A DNA stretch of 64,000 nt from Xanthomonas sacchari (GTDB lineage: Bacteria; Pseudomonadota; Gammaproteobacteria; Xanthomonadales; Xanthomonadaceae): the NCBI RefSeq assembly GCF_024266585.1, contig NZ_CP100647.1:2709001-2773000 (forward strand), in the 5' to 3' direction. The notes beneath the pieces are model-generated. The model worked only from the letters and a program-made list of their open reading frames with translations, was not told the DNA's origin and made no database searches. Positions 41,504 through 50,052 of the stretch are shown in pieces; position 1 is the first letter of the stretch; each line of letters opens with the position of its first letter. The position numbers and the translations under genes are program-made.

Positions 41504-43228
41504 ATGTGGAATCCCGCCAGCGCCTTGCCCATGGACGACGAACTGCCGTCGCGCCTGGGTGCGGGCCACCCTGCCCTGTCCGGCATGGTCGCCGAGGCGC
41601 TGGCCGGCGGGCCGGGCGTGATGTTGCTGCACATCGACATCGACCACTTCGCCTCGATCAACGAGAACATGAGCCCGGAGGTCGGCGACCAGGCGCTGGC
41701 GCTGCTCGCGCACCGGCTGCAGGCGCACCTGCGCGGCCGCGGCCTGTTGTGGCGCCATGGCAGCGACGAACTGGTGATGGCGGTGCCGCGCACTGCCGAC
41801 GTGCCGCCGCCGGAGGCCTTCGCCGAGGAGATCCGGCAGCAGATCGAGCTGCCGCTGTCGGTGCTGCCGTACACGCTGTTCATGACCGGCAAGATTGGCG
41901 TGAGCCTGTGCCCGGAGCATTCCACGCGCCTGTCGACCCTGCTCGACTTCGCCGAGGACGCGGTCTACCAGGCCGCGCGCGAAGGCGGCAACCTGGTGCG
42001 CCTGTACGCCGCCGACGGTCCGCCCAGCGCGCACAGCGAAAGCATCATCTCGCGGCAGATCGTCGACGCCATTCCCAACGGCGAACTGCGCCTGCGCTAC
42101 CAGCCGATGGTCAGCGCCCGCGACGGCCGCGTGGTCGGCATGGAATCGCTGCTGCGCTGGCAGTCGCCGACCCTGGGCATCCTGGTGCCGGAGCGCTTCA
42201 TGCGCACCGCCGAGCGCCTGGGCGTGATCGTGCAGATCGGCACCTGGGTGATGGAAGGCGCGCTGCGCCAGGCGCGGCTGTGGCGCGACCAGGGCTTCGA
42301 CGACTTCACCATCGCGGTCAACGTGTCCACCCTGCAACTGCTGCGCCCGACCTTCTTCAACGAGGTGATGTCGGCGCTGCAGGCGGCCGGGGTGCCGCCG
42401 CAGATGATGGTGCTGGAGATCAACGAGAGCGCGCTGACCAACAACGTCAACTTCGTCCACGAAACCCTGGCCAACCTGTGCCGCGAAGGCATCAGCCTGA
42501 GCCTGGACAATTTCGGCACCGGCGATTCCAGTCTCAGCGCGCTGGTGCGCTACCCGGTGGACAAGCTGAAGATCGACCGCAGCTTCATCAAGAGCGCGCC
42601 GGCCGGCAACCGCGAGGCGGCGATCGCCCGCGCGATCATCGCCATGGGTCACCAGCTGGGCATGGTGGTGATCGCCAACGGCGTCGAATCGCAGGCGCAG
42701 CTGGGCTTCCTGCGCCGCAACGACTGCGACATCTTCCAGGGCTACCTGTTCGGCGAACCGATGTCCGCCGAAGCGGCGGGCATGGCCCTGCGGCGGCGCT
42801 ACCTGCGCCCGGAATCGTTCACCGAGACCCGCCCGGACCGCACCCTGCTGCTGCTCGACGACGAAGAGAACGTACTGCGCTCGTTGGTGCGCCTGTTCCG
42901 CCGCGACGGCTACCGCATCCTCGCCGCCGGCAACGTCCGCGACGCCTTCGACCTGCTCGCCACCAACGACGTGCAGGTGATCCTGTCCGACCAGCGCATG
43001 TCCGACATGAGCGGCACCGAGTTCCTGGGCCGGGTGAAGATGCTCTACCCCGACACCATCCGCCTGGTCCTGTCCGGCTACACCGACCTGGCCACCGTCA
43101 CCGACGCGATCAACCGCGGCGCGATCTACCGCTTCCTGACCAAGCCCTGGAACGACGACGAACTCCGCGAGCACATCCGCCAGGCCTTCCGCACCCACGA
43201 CGAACAGCGGCGGGATGCGGGGCCCTGA
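41504..43228 (+). CDS. ravR: GGDEF-EAL-REC response regulator, RavR-like
   Basis: The 574-residue protein has an N-terminal degenerate GGDEF (about 30-165, HGSDEL in place of GGDEF), an EAL domain (about 185-435) and a C-terminal receiver (about 445-565) with phosphorylation site Asp496 in ILSDQRM. The EAL motif reads ESLLRW (Glu214 kept), but the metal pair is Asp335-Asn336 (DNFGTG instead of DDFGTG), and Asn392 replaces Glu in NGVES. The receiver at the C-terminus is a rare order that matches RavR of Xanthomonas campestris. It should be the partner of the kinase encoded upstream. Confidence 0.85.
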   Translation: MWNPASALPMDDELPSRLGAGHPALSGMVAEALAGGPGVMLLHIDIDHFASINENMSPEVGDQALALLAHRLQAHLRGRGLLWRHGSDELVMAVPRTADVPPPEAFAEEIRQQIELPLSVLPYTLFMTGKIGVSLCPEHSTRLSTLLDFAEDAVYQAAREGGNLVRLYAADGPPSAHSESIISRQIVDAIPNGELRLRYQPMVSARDGRVVGMESLLRWQSPTLGILVPERFMRTAERLGVIVQIGTWVMEGALRQARLWRDQGFDDFTIAVNVSTLQLLRPTFFNEVMSALQAAGVPPQMMVLEINESALTNNVNFVHETLANLCREGISLSLDNFGTGDSSLSALVRYPVDKLKIDRSFIKSAPAGNREAAIARAIIAMGHQLGMVVIANGVESQAQLGFLRRNDCDIFQGYLFGEPMSAEAAGMALRRRYLRPESFTETRPDRTLLLLDDEENVLRSLVRLFRRDGYRILAAGNVRDAFDLLATNDVQVILSDQRMSDMSGTEFLGRVKMLYPDTIRLVLSGYTDLATVTDAINRGAIYRFLTKPWNDDELREHIRQAFRTHDEQRRDAGP

Positions 43229-43234
43229 AAAGCC

Positions 43235-43380
43235 GGGAATGGGGAATCGGGAATGGGAAAAGCCGCATCGCGGCTTTTCTTTTTTCAGGTCAGGTCAATG
43301 TGGCGATATCGGCGGCACCGAAGCCAATAGCGGCAGCGCTCCCGCTTTTCCGATTCCCCATTCCCGATTCCCCATTCCCA
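43235..43380. repeat. Inverted copies of the GGGAATC-type short repeat
   Basis: GGGAATGGGGAATCGGGA (from 43235) and its inverted relative (43356-43380) lie between the convergent regulator and kinase genes. Over about 23 bases the arms differ at one position. The same repeat family recurs at 50053-50146. The terminator hairpin sits between the arms. Confidence 0.75.
43258..43286 (+). terminator. Rho-independent terminator of the ravSR operon
   Basis: AAAAGCCGC (43258-43266) pairs with GCGGCTTTT (43270-43278) around ATC, followed by CTTTTTT. It can serve both convergent transcripts, since the A-rich side gives a U-run in the other direction too. Confidence 0.85.
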
Positions 43381-43381
43381 G

Positions 43382-44602
43382 CTACTTCGGCTGCCTCACC
43401 GGAATCACGATCCGGAACGTGGAGCCGTCGCCGACGGTGCTGCTCACGTCGATGCGGCCGTGGTGCTTGTTGATGATGCCGTAGGAGATCGACAGGCCCA
43501 GGCCGGTGCCGCTGCCGACCGGCTTGGTGGTGAAGAACGGGTCGAAGATGCGCTGCAGCAGGTCCGCCGGAATGCCGGCGCCAGAGTCCTTGAACTCGAT
43601 CCACACCTCTTCGCCGTCCTGGCCGGTGCTGACCACGATGGTGCCGCGCTCGCCGATCGCCTGGCCGGCGTTGAGCAGCAGGTTCATGTACACCTGGTTG
43701 AGCTCGGACGGCAGGCACTCCACCAGCGGCAGGTTGCCGTAGTGGCGCTCCAGGGTGACCTTGTACTTGAGCTCGTTCCAGATGATGTTGATCGTGGATT
43801 CCAGGCCCGAGTGCAGGTCCACCAGCTTCCACGACTCCTCGCGGCCGGAATAGGAGAAATCCTTGAGGTCGCGGACGATGCGGGTGACCCGTTCGATGCC
43901 TTCGCGCGACTCGGCCATCAACTGCGGCAGGTCGCGGCTGATGAAGTCGATGTCGAAGCGGTTGCGGATGTCGTCGATCTCCGGGATCAGCGCCTTCGGA
44001 TCCGGCGCGCGCAGGGCGCGCTCATAGGCCTCGATCAGGGTGAACAGGCTGCGCAGGTATTCCTGCAGGCTGCCCAGGTTGGAATGGACGTAGCCGATGG
44101 GGTTGTTGATCTCGTGGGCGACGCCGGCGGCGAGTTGGCCGATGGAGGCCATCTTCTCCGACTGCAGCAGTTTTTCCTGGGCGCCGTTGAGGCGCAGGTA
44201 GGCCTGGCGCAGTTCGGCGTGGCGCTGCTGCAGCTCCTGTTCGTAGTCCTGCTGGCCTTCGATGCCCTGGATCAGCATCAGGTAATGGCCGCCGGCCGCG
44301 TCGGCATGGAAGTACAGATGGGCCAGCACCACGTGCTGCTCGGTCGGCAGGCTGCCGCTCCAGCGGCCGCTGCCGCGCGCCTGCGACAGCGCATCGCCCG
44401 GCAGCCACTGCGCCAGATGCGAACCCAACGCGCCGGCATCGGCACTGGAGAGATGGCGGCGCGCGGCGCGGTTGGCCAGCAGCAACTGGCCATCGGCGCG
44501 GAACAGCACCACGCCTTCGTACAACAGTTCGCTCAGGGCGAGCAGGCTCTCGCGTGGAGGCAGGGCAAGCGGTGCGTTGGGATTGATTTCGGCGAAATTC
44601 AC
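43382..44602 (-). CDS. Soluble PAS histidine kinase (RavA-like)
   Basis: The 406-residue protein lacks membrane helices. A PAS-like sensor (about 18-115) is joined by a coiled linker (about 117-150) to a HisKA domain with His163 in GVAHEINNPIGY and an HATPase domain (NLLLNAGQAI, DSGAGIPAD, FTTKPVGSGTGLGLSISYGI). This class often signals to a separate receiver. Its place next to the RavR-like gene, tail to tail, fits RavA, the second kinase reported for RavR in Xanthomonas campestris, but the match is from memory. Confidence 0.85.
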   Translation of the reverse strand: MNFAEINPNAPLALPPRESLLALSELLYEGVVLFRADGQLLLANRAARRHLSSADAGALGSHLAQWLPGDALSQARGSGRWSGSLPTEQHVVLAHLYFHADAAGGHYLMLIQGIEGQQDYEQELQQRHAELRQAYLRLNGAQEKLLQSEKMASIGQLAAGVAHEINNPIGYVHSNLGSLQEYLRSLFTLIEAYERALRAPDPKALIPEIDDIRNRFDIDFISRDLPQLMAESREGIERVTRIVRDLKDFSYSGREESWKLVDLHSGLESTINIIWNELKYKVTLERHYGNLPLVECLPSELNQVYMNLLLNAGQAIGERGTIVVSTGQDGEEVWIEFKDSGAGIPADLLQRIFDPFFTTKPVGSGTGLGLSISYGIINKHHGRIDVSSTVGDGSTFRIVIPVRQPK

Positions 44603-44674
44603 GACAGGCGACGGGCGATCGATGGACGCCCAATATACGCCGTTGCCGCCGGCGGATGCGCGCCGCGCTGCGGC

Positions 44675-45019
44675 TTACGCGATCGCCAGGGGACGCTGAG
44701 CGAGCGGCGTGCTGGATTCGCCGTTGGCGTCGTAGGACGACGCGCTCTCGCTGCGGCCGAGGTGGCGCAGCGCCCAATTGACCTCGCGCCGGCGCCGCGA
44801 CAGCAGCGCGCCGTTGGCGCGGTTGGCGTCGGCCAGCTCGCGCAGGCGCAGTTCGGCTTCGGCGCCGGCGGGCACGTCGGCCTCCAGTGCGCGCAATGCC
44901 GCCAGCTTGGCGCTGGTCGCCTGCATGAGGCCTTCCACGTTGTGATCCAACAACGCCTGGCGCTCGCCGGCGAGCGCGTCGCTGAGCTGCTGCAGGGGGT
45001 TGGTCACGAGCGTGTTCAT
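44675..45019 (-). CDS. flgN: Flagellar export chaperone FlgN
   Basis: The 114-residue helical protein starts LVTNPLQQLSDALAGERQALLDHNVEGLMQATSAKLAALRAL and matches the FlgN fold, which holds the hook-filament junction proteins FlgK and FlgL for export. It overlaps flgM by four bases (ATGA) in the usual flgM-flgN order. The family is poorly conserved, so the name rests on order plus helix pattern. Confidence 0.85.
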   Translation of the reverse strand: MNTLVTNPLQQLSDALAGERQALLDHNVEGLMQATSAKLAALRALEADVPAGAEAELRLRELADANRANGALLSRRRREVNWALRHLGRSESASSYDANGESSTPLAQRPLAIA

Positions 45020-45333
45020 GCGCCGAGTTGCCGATCCATGTCGATCATGCGGCTGGCGATCGCGTCGGGGTTGATCTTGTAGCTGCCGTTCTGCAGTGCC
45101 GAGCGCACCGCATCGACGCGGCTGCTGTCCACCGCCGGAGCGGCCGAGAGCTGGCGTTGCAGGGTCTGCAGGCCGGACGCCTCGCCGGTCAGGCGCAGGC
45201 TGTCGGTAGCAGCCGCCGCACCGACCGCACGATCCTTGCCTTCCTCGGACGCGCCGGAGGCGGCCTTGGTCGAGACGGACGACGTGCGAAGGGTGGCCGG
45301 GCTCGGCAAACTCCCTTCAATTTTCTGGGTCAT
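45016..45333 (-). CDS. flgM: Anti-sigma-28 factor FlgM
   Basis: The 105-residue protein has a disordered Ser/Ala-rich N-terminal half and the sigma-28 binding C-terminal half VDSSRVDAVRSALQNGSYKINPDAIASRMI typical of FlgM. It is held in the cell until the hook is complete, then exported, freeing FliA. The start at 45333 (MTQKIEG) has AGGA at a suitable distance; an ATG at 45342 would leave no room for the ribosome site. A sigma-28 promoter lies at 45364-45390. Confidence 0.9.
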   Translation of the reverse strand: MTQKIEGSLPSPATLRTSSVSTKAASGASEEGKDRAVGAAAATDSLRLTGEASGLQTLQRQLSAAPAVDSSRVDAVRSALQNGSYKINPDAIASRMIDMDRQLGA

Positions 45334-45363
45334 GACGGACATCCTGTTACGGGTTCGGGGTAA

Positions 45364-45390
45364 GTAACGGCACAGCGTCGGAGAACTTTA
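45364..45390 (-). promoter_or_regulatory. Sigma-28 promoter of flgM-flgN
   Basis: On the minus strand: TAAAGTTC, 11 bases, GCCGTTAC. The -35 is one base from consensus and the spacing exact. The -10 matches the second fliC promoter. FlgM would thus be made both early and by its own target sigma factor. Confidence 0.8.
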
Positions 45391-45399
45391 GCCAGGATC

Positions 45400-46044
45400 T
45401 CATCGCGTCACTAAAACGTCGCCATTTTGTGACACAATTCCCTGAACGATGCGCTTGGACGACAGGTTTTCGACGGTCACCCGCTCGTTTTCGCCCGCAT
45501 CGCCCAGTGCGCGCCCGGACATGCGCACTTCCAGACCGCCGCTGCGCGCCACCAGCGCCACATTGTCGCCGCGCCGGACCAGCCGCGGCGCGACCAGATC
45601 GGTGGCCGACAACAAGGTGCCGGCCGGCAGGGTCCGCCGCACCACCTTGCCGATCGCCGCCTCCGGTTCGGTCATCGCGGCGCCGACGATGCGCGCCGCG
45701 TCGCGCTTCTCGGGAACGATATCGGCCGCGCCGATGGTTTCTCCAGCGGACAGGCCGCGCGCCAGCACCAGGACGTGCTGCATGCGCCGCACCTTGACCG
45801 GCACGAACAGCCGCCAGCCGGTCTCGCGCGGGCAGCTCACTTCCACGGTCGTGGTGCCGGTCGGCTGCGCCTGCAACGGCACCGGGCACAGCGGCACCCG
45901 CACCGAGGGGTCCAGGGTTGCCTCGGCATCGGCGTCGGCCCCGGCCAGCGACAGCGCCGCGGCCCGGATCGAGTCCACCGGCTGGAAGTCCGCGGCCCAG
46001 GCCGGCGTCGCCGCCAGCAGGACCAGCAATAGGATCGGGCGCAT
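45400..46044 (-). CDS. flgA: Flagellar basal body P-ring formation protein FlgA
   Basis: The 214-residue periplasmic chaperone has a signal peptide (LLLVLLAATPAWAADF) and the SAF-type C-terminal domain with VLARGLSAGETIGAADIVPE, TLPAGTLLSATDLVAP and the final VENLSSKRIVQGIV segment. It helps FlgI assemble into the P-ring. The start at 46044 was chosen because the sigma-54 promoter places transcription start near 46066, downstream of the two earlier in-frame ATGs at 46077 and 46104. Confidence 0.93.
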   Translation of the reverse strand: MRPILLLVLLAATPAWAADFQPVDSIRAAALSLAGADADAEATLDPSVRVPLCPVPLQAQPTGTTTVEVSCPRETGWRLFVPVKVRRMQHVLVLARGLSAGETIGAADIVPEKRDAARIVGAAMTEPEAAIGKVVRRTLPAGTLLSATDLVAPRLVRRGDNVALVARSGGLEVRMSGRALGDAGENERVTVENLSSKRIVQGIVSQNGDVLVTR

Positions 46045-46076
46045 CGCCGTCTCTCTGGGAAAGGTCGCCGGCACCA

Positions 46077-46092
46077 TGCAAAGGCCGTGCCG
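46077..46092 (-). promoter_or_regulatory. Sigma-54 promoter of flgA
   Basis: On the minus strand: CGGCAC, GGCCT, TTGCA, with GG and GC separated by exactly 10 bases. This matches the -24/-12 consensus TGGCAC-N5-TTGCA except for the first base. It is about 33 bases upstream of the flgA ATG. Confidence 0.8.
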
Positions 46093-46122
46093 CAAACCGC
46101 ACACCCGATCCGGACCGCGCCC

Positions 46123-46150
46123 TCAAGTTCCACCGCGACGGCGCCGATAT
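46123..46150 (+). promoter_or_regulatory. Probable sigma-28 promoter of cheV
   Basis: TCAAGTTC (46123-46130), 12 bases, GCCGATAT (46143-46150). The same layout with TCAAGTCG and GCCGATAT is found before fliS, which supports it. The -10 overlaps the first ATG of cheV (46149), so transcription would begin at about 46157. Confidence 0.6.
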
Positions 46151-47105
46151 GAACGCCATGAGTCATGACCTTCTCAACCGAATCGACCAGCGCACCCGCT
46201 TGGCGGGCCACAACCGGCTCGCCCTGCTGCTGTTCCGGCTGGGCGGTCGTCAGCTTTTTGGCGTGAACGTCTTCAAGGTGCAGGAAGTGCTGCGCCGGCC
46301 GGAGCTGTTCCAGGTGCCGGGGCTGCCGCTGCAATTCTCCGGCGTCGCCGACGTGCGCGGGCGCTCGGTGCCGGTGCTCGACCTGGGCCTGGCCATCGGC
46401 CACCCGGAGCGCGAGCCCAACGCCGACACGGCGCCAGGCTATCTGGTGGTGACCGAGTTCAACCGTTCGGTGCAGGGCTTCCTGGTCAGCGGCGTGGAAC
46501 GCATCGTCAACATCGCGGTGGAGGACATCCACCCGCCGCCGGAACTGGGCGCCGAGTCCAGCTACCTGACCGCGGTGACCCGCTTCCAGGGCGAGCTGAT
46601 CCAGGTGATCGACGTGGAAAGCGTGCTGGCCGACATCGCCCAGACCCGGGTCGAGGCCAACCTGGATCCATCGCTGGCGCTCACCGGCCCGCAGTTGCAG
46701 GTGCTGGTGGTCGACGACTCGCGCGTGGCGCGGCAGCAGATCCGCAGCGTGCTGGACCAGCTCGGAGTCGCCGCGACCCTGCTCTCGGACGGCCGCCAGG
46801 CCCTGGACCATCTCTTGCAGATCCACGCCGCCGGCGAGAACCCGGCCGAACGCTACGCCATGGTCATCTCGGACATCGAGATGCCGGCGATGGACGGCTA
46901 TACGCTGACGACGGAAATCCGCCGCCACCCCGGCCTGTCCGGCCTGTACGTGCTGTTGCACACCTCGCTGTCGGGCGTGTTCAACAATGCGATGGTCGAG
47001 CGCGTGGGCGCCAATGCCTTCGTCGCCAAGTATAGCCCCACCGAGCTGGCCGAGTACGTGCTGACCCGGCTGCGGGTCGTGGCCGCGGCCGCGCAGGCGG
47101 CCTGA
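46149..47105 (+). CDS. cheV: Chemotaxis coupling/receiver protein CheV
   Basis: The 318-residue product has a CheW-like domain (about 18-160, FRLGGRQLFGVNVFKVQEVL, GVADVRGRSVPVLDL) and a receiver domain (about 175-305, VLVVDDSRVARQQIRSVL, phosphorylation site in MVISDIEMPAMDGY, Lys in FVAKYSPTEL). CheV links receptors to CheA and damps the signal. It sits between flgA and flgB, a common place. The ATG at 46158 (MSHDLLNRID) is the likely true start if the sigma-28 promoter is right; the mRNA would then be nearly leaderless. Confidence 0.93.
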   Translation: MNAMSHDLLNRIDQRTRLAGHNRLALLLFRLGGRQLFGVNVFKVQEVLRRPELFQVPGLPLQFSGVADVRGRSVPVLDLGLAIGHPEREPNADTAPGYLVVTEFNRSVQGFLVSGVERIVNIAVEDIHPPPELGAESSYLTAVTRFQGELIQVIDVESVLADIAQTRVEANLDPSLALTGPQLQVLVVDDSRVARQQIRSVLDQLGVAATLLSDGRQALDHLLQIHAAGENPAERYAMVISDIEMPAMDGYTLTTEIRRHPGLSGLYVLLHTSLSGVFNNAMVERVGANAFVAKYSPTELAEYVLTRLRVVAAAAQAA

Positions 47106-47215
47106 CCCAGGCGCCGCGGCCCGCCGCACGGTCGGCCTGGCGCCTAATGGATACCGCGGACGCTGCCGGCGTCCGGTGGCCGATCAGCTGATTTCCCGGG
47201 CCCCGCGCCCGGCTT

Positions 47216-47231
47216 TGGCACGCGCCTTGCC
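47216..47231 (+). promoter_or_regulatory. Sigma-54 promoter of the flgBCDEF operon
   Basis: TGGCAC (47216-47221), GCGCC, TTGCC: GG at 47217-47218 and GC at 47229-47230 are 10 bases apart. This is a full -24/-12 match, 34 bases upstream of flgB, and should be activated by FleQ-type regulators encoded elsewhere. Confidence 0.88.
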
Positions 47232-47264
47232 TGTGGTTTCGGCAACGAACCGCGGGATCGTGCC

Positions 47265-47663
47265 ATGTCCAATCCGATCACAGCCTACTTCGGCGTCCAC
47301 GGCGACGCCCTGCCGCTGCGCGAGCAGCGCATGAAACTGATCGCCAGCAACCTCAGCAACGTCGACACGCCCGGGTACAAGGCCCAGGACCTGGATTTCG
47401 ACGCGGCCATGCGTGCCGCGCAGGGACAGCGCGAAGGCACCCAGCTGGCGGTCGACGACAGCCGCCACATCGCGGTCGGCGGCGATGGCCTGAACCCGTT
47501 CCAGATCACCCGTGCCGCCAGCCAGCCCAGCATGGACGGCAACACCGTCGATCCGGACGCCGAACGCGCCGCCTACGGCCGCGCCGCGCTGGAGTACCGC
47601 GCCTCGCTGAGCTTCCTCGAATCCAAGGTGCGCAGCATGCTCACCGCGATCACGGGCCAATAA
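47265..47663 (+). CDS. flgB: Flagellar basal-body rod protein FlgB
   Basis: The 132-residue proximal rod protein has the rod/hook N-terminal motif LIASNLSNVDTPGYKAQDLDF (region about residues 25-46) and the C-terminal helix YGRAALEYRASLSFLESKVRSMLTAI that packs against it. No signal peptide, as it leaves through the flagellar export gate. It is first in the operon and two bases from flgC. Confidence 0.95.
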   Translation: MSNPITAYFGVHGDALPLREQRMKLIASNLSNVDTPGYKAQDLDFDAAMRAAQGQREGTQLAVDDSRHIAVGGDGLNPFQITRAASQPSMDGNTVDPDAERAAYGRAALEYRASLSFLESKVRSMLTAITGQ

Positions 47664-47665
47664 GC

Positions 47666-48073
47666 ATGAGCAACCTGCCGATCTTCGACGTCGCCGGCTC
47701 CGCGCTGCAGGCGCAGTCGGTGCGCATGAGCACCATCGCCAGCAACCTGTCCAACGCCGATTCGGTGGCCGGTTCGGCGGAGGCGGCCTACAAGCCGATC
47801 GAGCCGATCTTCCAAGCGGTGCGCAACCCGCACGACAGCAGCCTGACCTCGGTCAACGTCAAGGAAATCGCCCAGACCAACGCGCCGCCGATCAAGCGCT
47901 ACGAACCCGGCCATCCGCTCGCCGACGCCGACGGCTACATCTATTCGCCCGATGTGGACCCGGTCTCGCAGATGGTCAACCTGATCTCCGCCTCGCGCAA
48001 TTACCAGGCCGGCGTGGAGGTCCTCAATACCGCCAAGGAACTGGCGCTGGCCACCTTGACCATGGGCCGCTGA
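47666..48073 (+). CDS. flgC: Flagellar basal-body rod protein FlgC
   Basis: The 135-residue protein has the N-terminal motif MSTIASNLSNADSVAGSAEAAYK (seen from residue 21) and the C-terminal VDPVSQMVNLISASRNYQAGVEVLNTAKELALATL of proximal rod proteins. Longer insertion and size agree with FlgC. It follows flgB by two bases. Confidence 0.95.
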   Translation: MSNLPIFDVAGSALQAQSVRMSTIASNLSNADSVAGSAEAAYKPIEPIFQAVRNPHDSSLTSVNVKEIAQTNAPPIKRYEPGHPLADADGYIYSPDVDPVSQMVNLISASRNYQAGVEVLNTAKELALATLTMGR

Positions 48074-48114
48074 GCCGCCCTCCTTCCGCCGCGTCACGTC
48101 CCAGGATCGCTTCC

Positions 48115-48789
48115 ATGACCAGCGTCACCACCTCCACCGATGCCTATTCCAGCCTGGGCCTGACCGCCTCGGGCAACACCAACACGACCAAGAACAAGGC
48201 GCTGCAGCAGGCCGACTTCCTGAAGCTGATGACCGAGCAATTGCAGCACCAGGACCCGCTCAAGCCGATGGACAACAGCCAGATGGTCGCGCAGATGGCG
48301 CAGCTGTCCACCGTGCAGGGCATCGGCGACCTCAACAAGACCGTCACCGCGCTGTCGGCGTCGATGAGCACCGACCAGGTGCTGCGCGGCGCCAACCTGA
48401 TCGGGCACAAGGTGCTGGTGCCGTCGGCGACGCTGCCGCTGGCCGCCGAAGGCAGCACCGGCGGCCTGGTCGCGGCCAAGGCCGCGGGCGTGGTCGACGT
48501 CACCGTCAGCGATGCCAACGGGCAACCGATCAAGAAGATCAGCCTGACCACCGACAAGGCCGGCCAGCTCGATTTCGCCTGGGACGGCACCGACGCCAGC
48601 GGCAAGCGCATGCCCGCCGGCAGCTACAGCATCACCGCTGGGCAGACCGATGCCCAGGGCAACCAACTGTCCCTGTCCACGTACGTCCAGGCGCCGGTCG
48701 AGAGCGCCATCATCGGGTCGGACGGCATCTATCTCGATCTGACCGGGCTCGGCACCACGCCGCTGACCAACGTCCTCCGCGTCAGCTAA
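48115..48789 (+). CDS. flgD: Flagellar hook assembly scaffold FlgD
   Basis: The 224-residue hook cap has the conserved N-terminal export/cap segment ALQQADFLKLMTEQLQHQDPLKPMDNSQMVAQMAQLSTVQGI (about residues 27-68), then the FlgD Ig-like and tudor-like region with VTVSDANGQPIKKISL, WDGTDASGKRMPAGSYSI. It covers the growing hook and drops off when FlgE is complete. It is 41 bases after flgC. Confidence 0.95.
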   Translation: MTSVTTSTDAYSSLGLTASGNTNTTKNKALQQADFLKLMTEQLQHQDPLKPMDNSQMVAQMAQLSTVQGIGDLNKTVTALSASMSTDQVLRGANLIGHKVLVPSATLPLAAEGSTGGLVAAKAAGVVDVTVSDANGQPIKKISLTTDKAGQLDFAWDGTDASGKRMPAGSYSITAGQTDAQGNQLSLSTYVQAPVESAIIGSDGIYLDLTGLGTTPLTNVLRVS

Positions 48790-48820
48790 CGCCACGCCCG
48801 ACAATCCTCAGGAGTCCACC

Positions 48821-50044
48821 ATGGGTTTCAATACATCGCTGTCCGGCCTCAGGGCGGCCAATACCGACCTCAACGTCACCGCCAACAACATCGCCAACGC
48901 CAACACCACCGGCTTCAAGGGCTCGCGCGCCGAGTTCGCCGACCAGTTCACGCTCAATGGCTACGGCCTGGCGCGCAACGCGGTGGGGTCGGGCGTACGC
49001 GTCAGCAACGTCGCCCAGCAGTTCTCGCAGGGCACCATCGATCCGACCGGGCGCAGCCTGGACCTGGCCATCTCCGGCTCCGGCTTCTTCACCCTGTCCA
49101 ACAACGGCGCCCGCGTGTACTCGCGCGCCGGCAACTTCCAGACCGACGCCAACGGCTATGTGGTCAATCCGCAGGGCGCGCGCCTGCAGGTGTTCCCGCC
49201 GGCGAGCAACGGCAACGGCTTCGCGGTCGGCACCCTGAGCGACCTGCAACTGCTGACCACCGACAGCCCGCCCAAGCAGACCGGCACGGTCAACCTGACC
49301 TTTACCCTGCCCGGCAACACCCAGCCGCCGACGGTGACCACGTTCAATCCGAACGACGCCAACAGCTACAACAACTCCAGCGGCGGCACCACGGTGTACG
49401 ACTCGCTGGGCGTGGCGCACGTGCAGACCTCGTACTTCGTCAAGACCTCCACGCCCAACCAGTGGACCGTCTACAACTACGTGGACGGCGTGGCCGCCGG
49501 CGGCGCCAGCACGCTGCAGTTCTCCAACAGCGGCGCGCTGGTCAGCCCGGCCGACGGCAATATCCCGCTGGGCTCCTTCACCCCCGCCACGGGCGCCGGC
49601 ACCCTGTCGCTGACCTTGAACGTGTTCGGTTCGACCCAGTACGGCGAAGCCTTCGCGCTGCGCGGCGCGACCCAGGACGGCTACGCCAGCGGCAAGCTCA
49701 ACTCGATCAGCATCGACGAGAAAGGCATCGTCTACGCGCGCTACTCCAACAACGCGGACAAGGCGCTGGGCCAGATCGCGGTGACCAACTTCGTCAATCC
49801 GCAGGGCCTGAGTTCGCTCGGCGACAACGCCTGGGCGGAAAGCTCGGCGTCCGGCATCGCCCGCACCGGCTCGCCGGCGACCTCGGATTTCGGCAGCGTG
49901 CAGTCCGGCTCGCTGGAATCCTCCACCGTCGACCTGACCGAGCAACTGGTCAACATGATCGTGGCGCAGCGCAACTTCCAGGCCAACTCGCAGGTGATCT
50001 CGACCCAGGATCAGGTCACGCAGACGATCATCAATATGCGTTGA
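48821..50044 (+). CDS. flgE: Flagellar hook protein FlgE
   Basis: The 407-residue protein has the N-terminal motif SLSGLRAANTDLNVTANNIANANTTGFKGSRAEF, the hook core domain with the FGSTQYGEAFALRGATQDGYASGKL segment and the C-terminal LESSTVDLTEQLVNMIVAQRNFQANSQVI. It polymerises into the bent hook. The ribosome site AGGAG lies eight bases before the ATG. The intergenic gap to flgF carries a long inverted repeat. Confidence 0.96.
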   Translation: MGFNTSLSGLRAANTDLNVTANNIANANTTGFKGSRAEFADQFTLNGYGLARNAVGSGVRVSNVAQQFSQGTIDPTGRSLDLAISGSGFFTLSNNGARVYSRAGNFQTDANGYVVNPQGARLQVFPPASNGNGFAVGTLSDLQLLTTDSPPKQTGTVNLTFTLPGNTQPPTVTTFNPNDANSYNNSSGGTTVYDSLGVAHVQTSYFVKTSTPNQWTVYNYVDGVAAGGASTLQFSNSGALVSPADGNIPLGSFTPATGAGTLSLTLNVFGSTQYGEAFALRGATQDGYASGKLNSISIDEKGIVYARYSNNADKALGQIAVTNFVNPQGLSSLGDNAWAESSASGIARTGSPATSDFGSVQSGSLESSTVDLTEQLVNMIVAQRNFQANSQVISTQDQVTQTIINMR

Positions 50045-50052
50045 CGACCGCA

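Noticed and set aside
38014-41925. Long minus-strand frame of about 1300 codons opposite the kinase and regulator genes
   Set aside because: High-GC shadow of ravS/ravR-like and GGDEF-EAL genes; composition rich in Arg, Gly, Ala, His with no domain.
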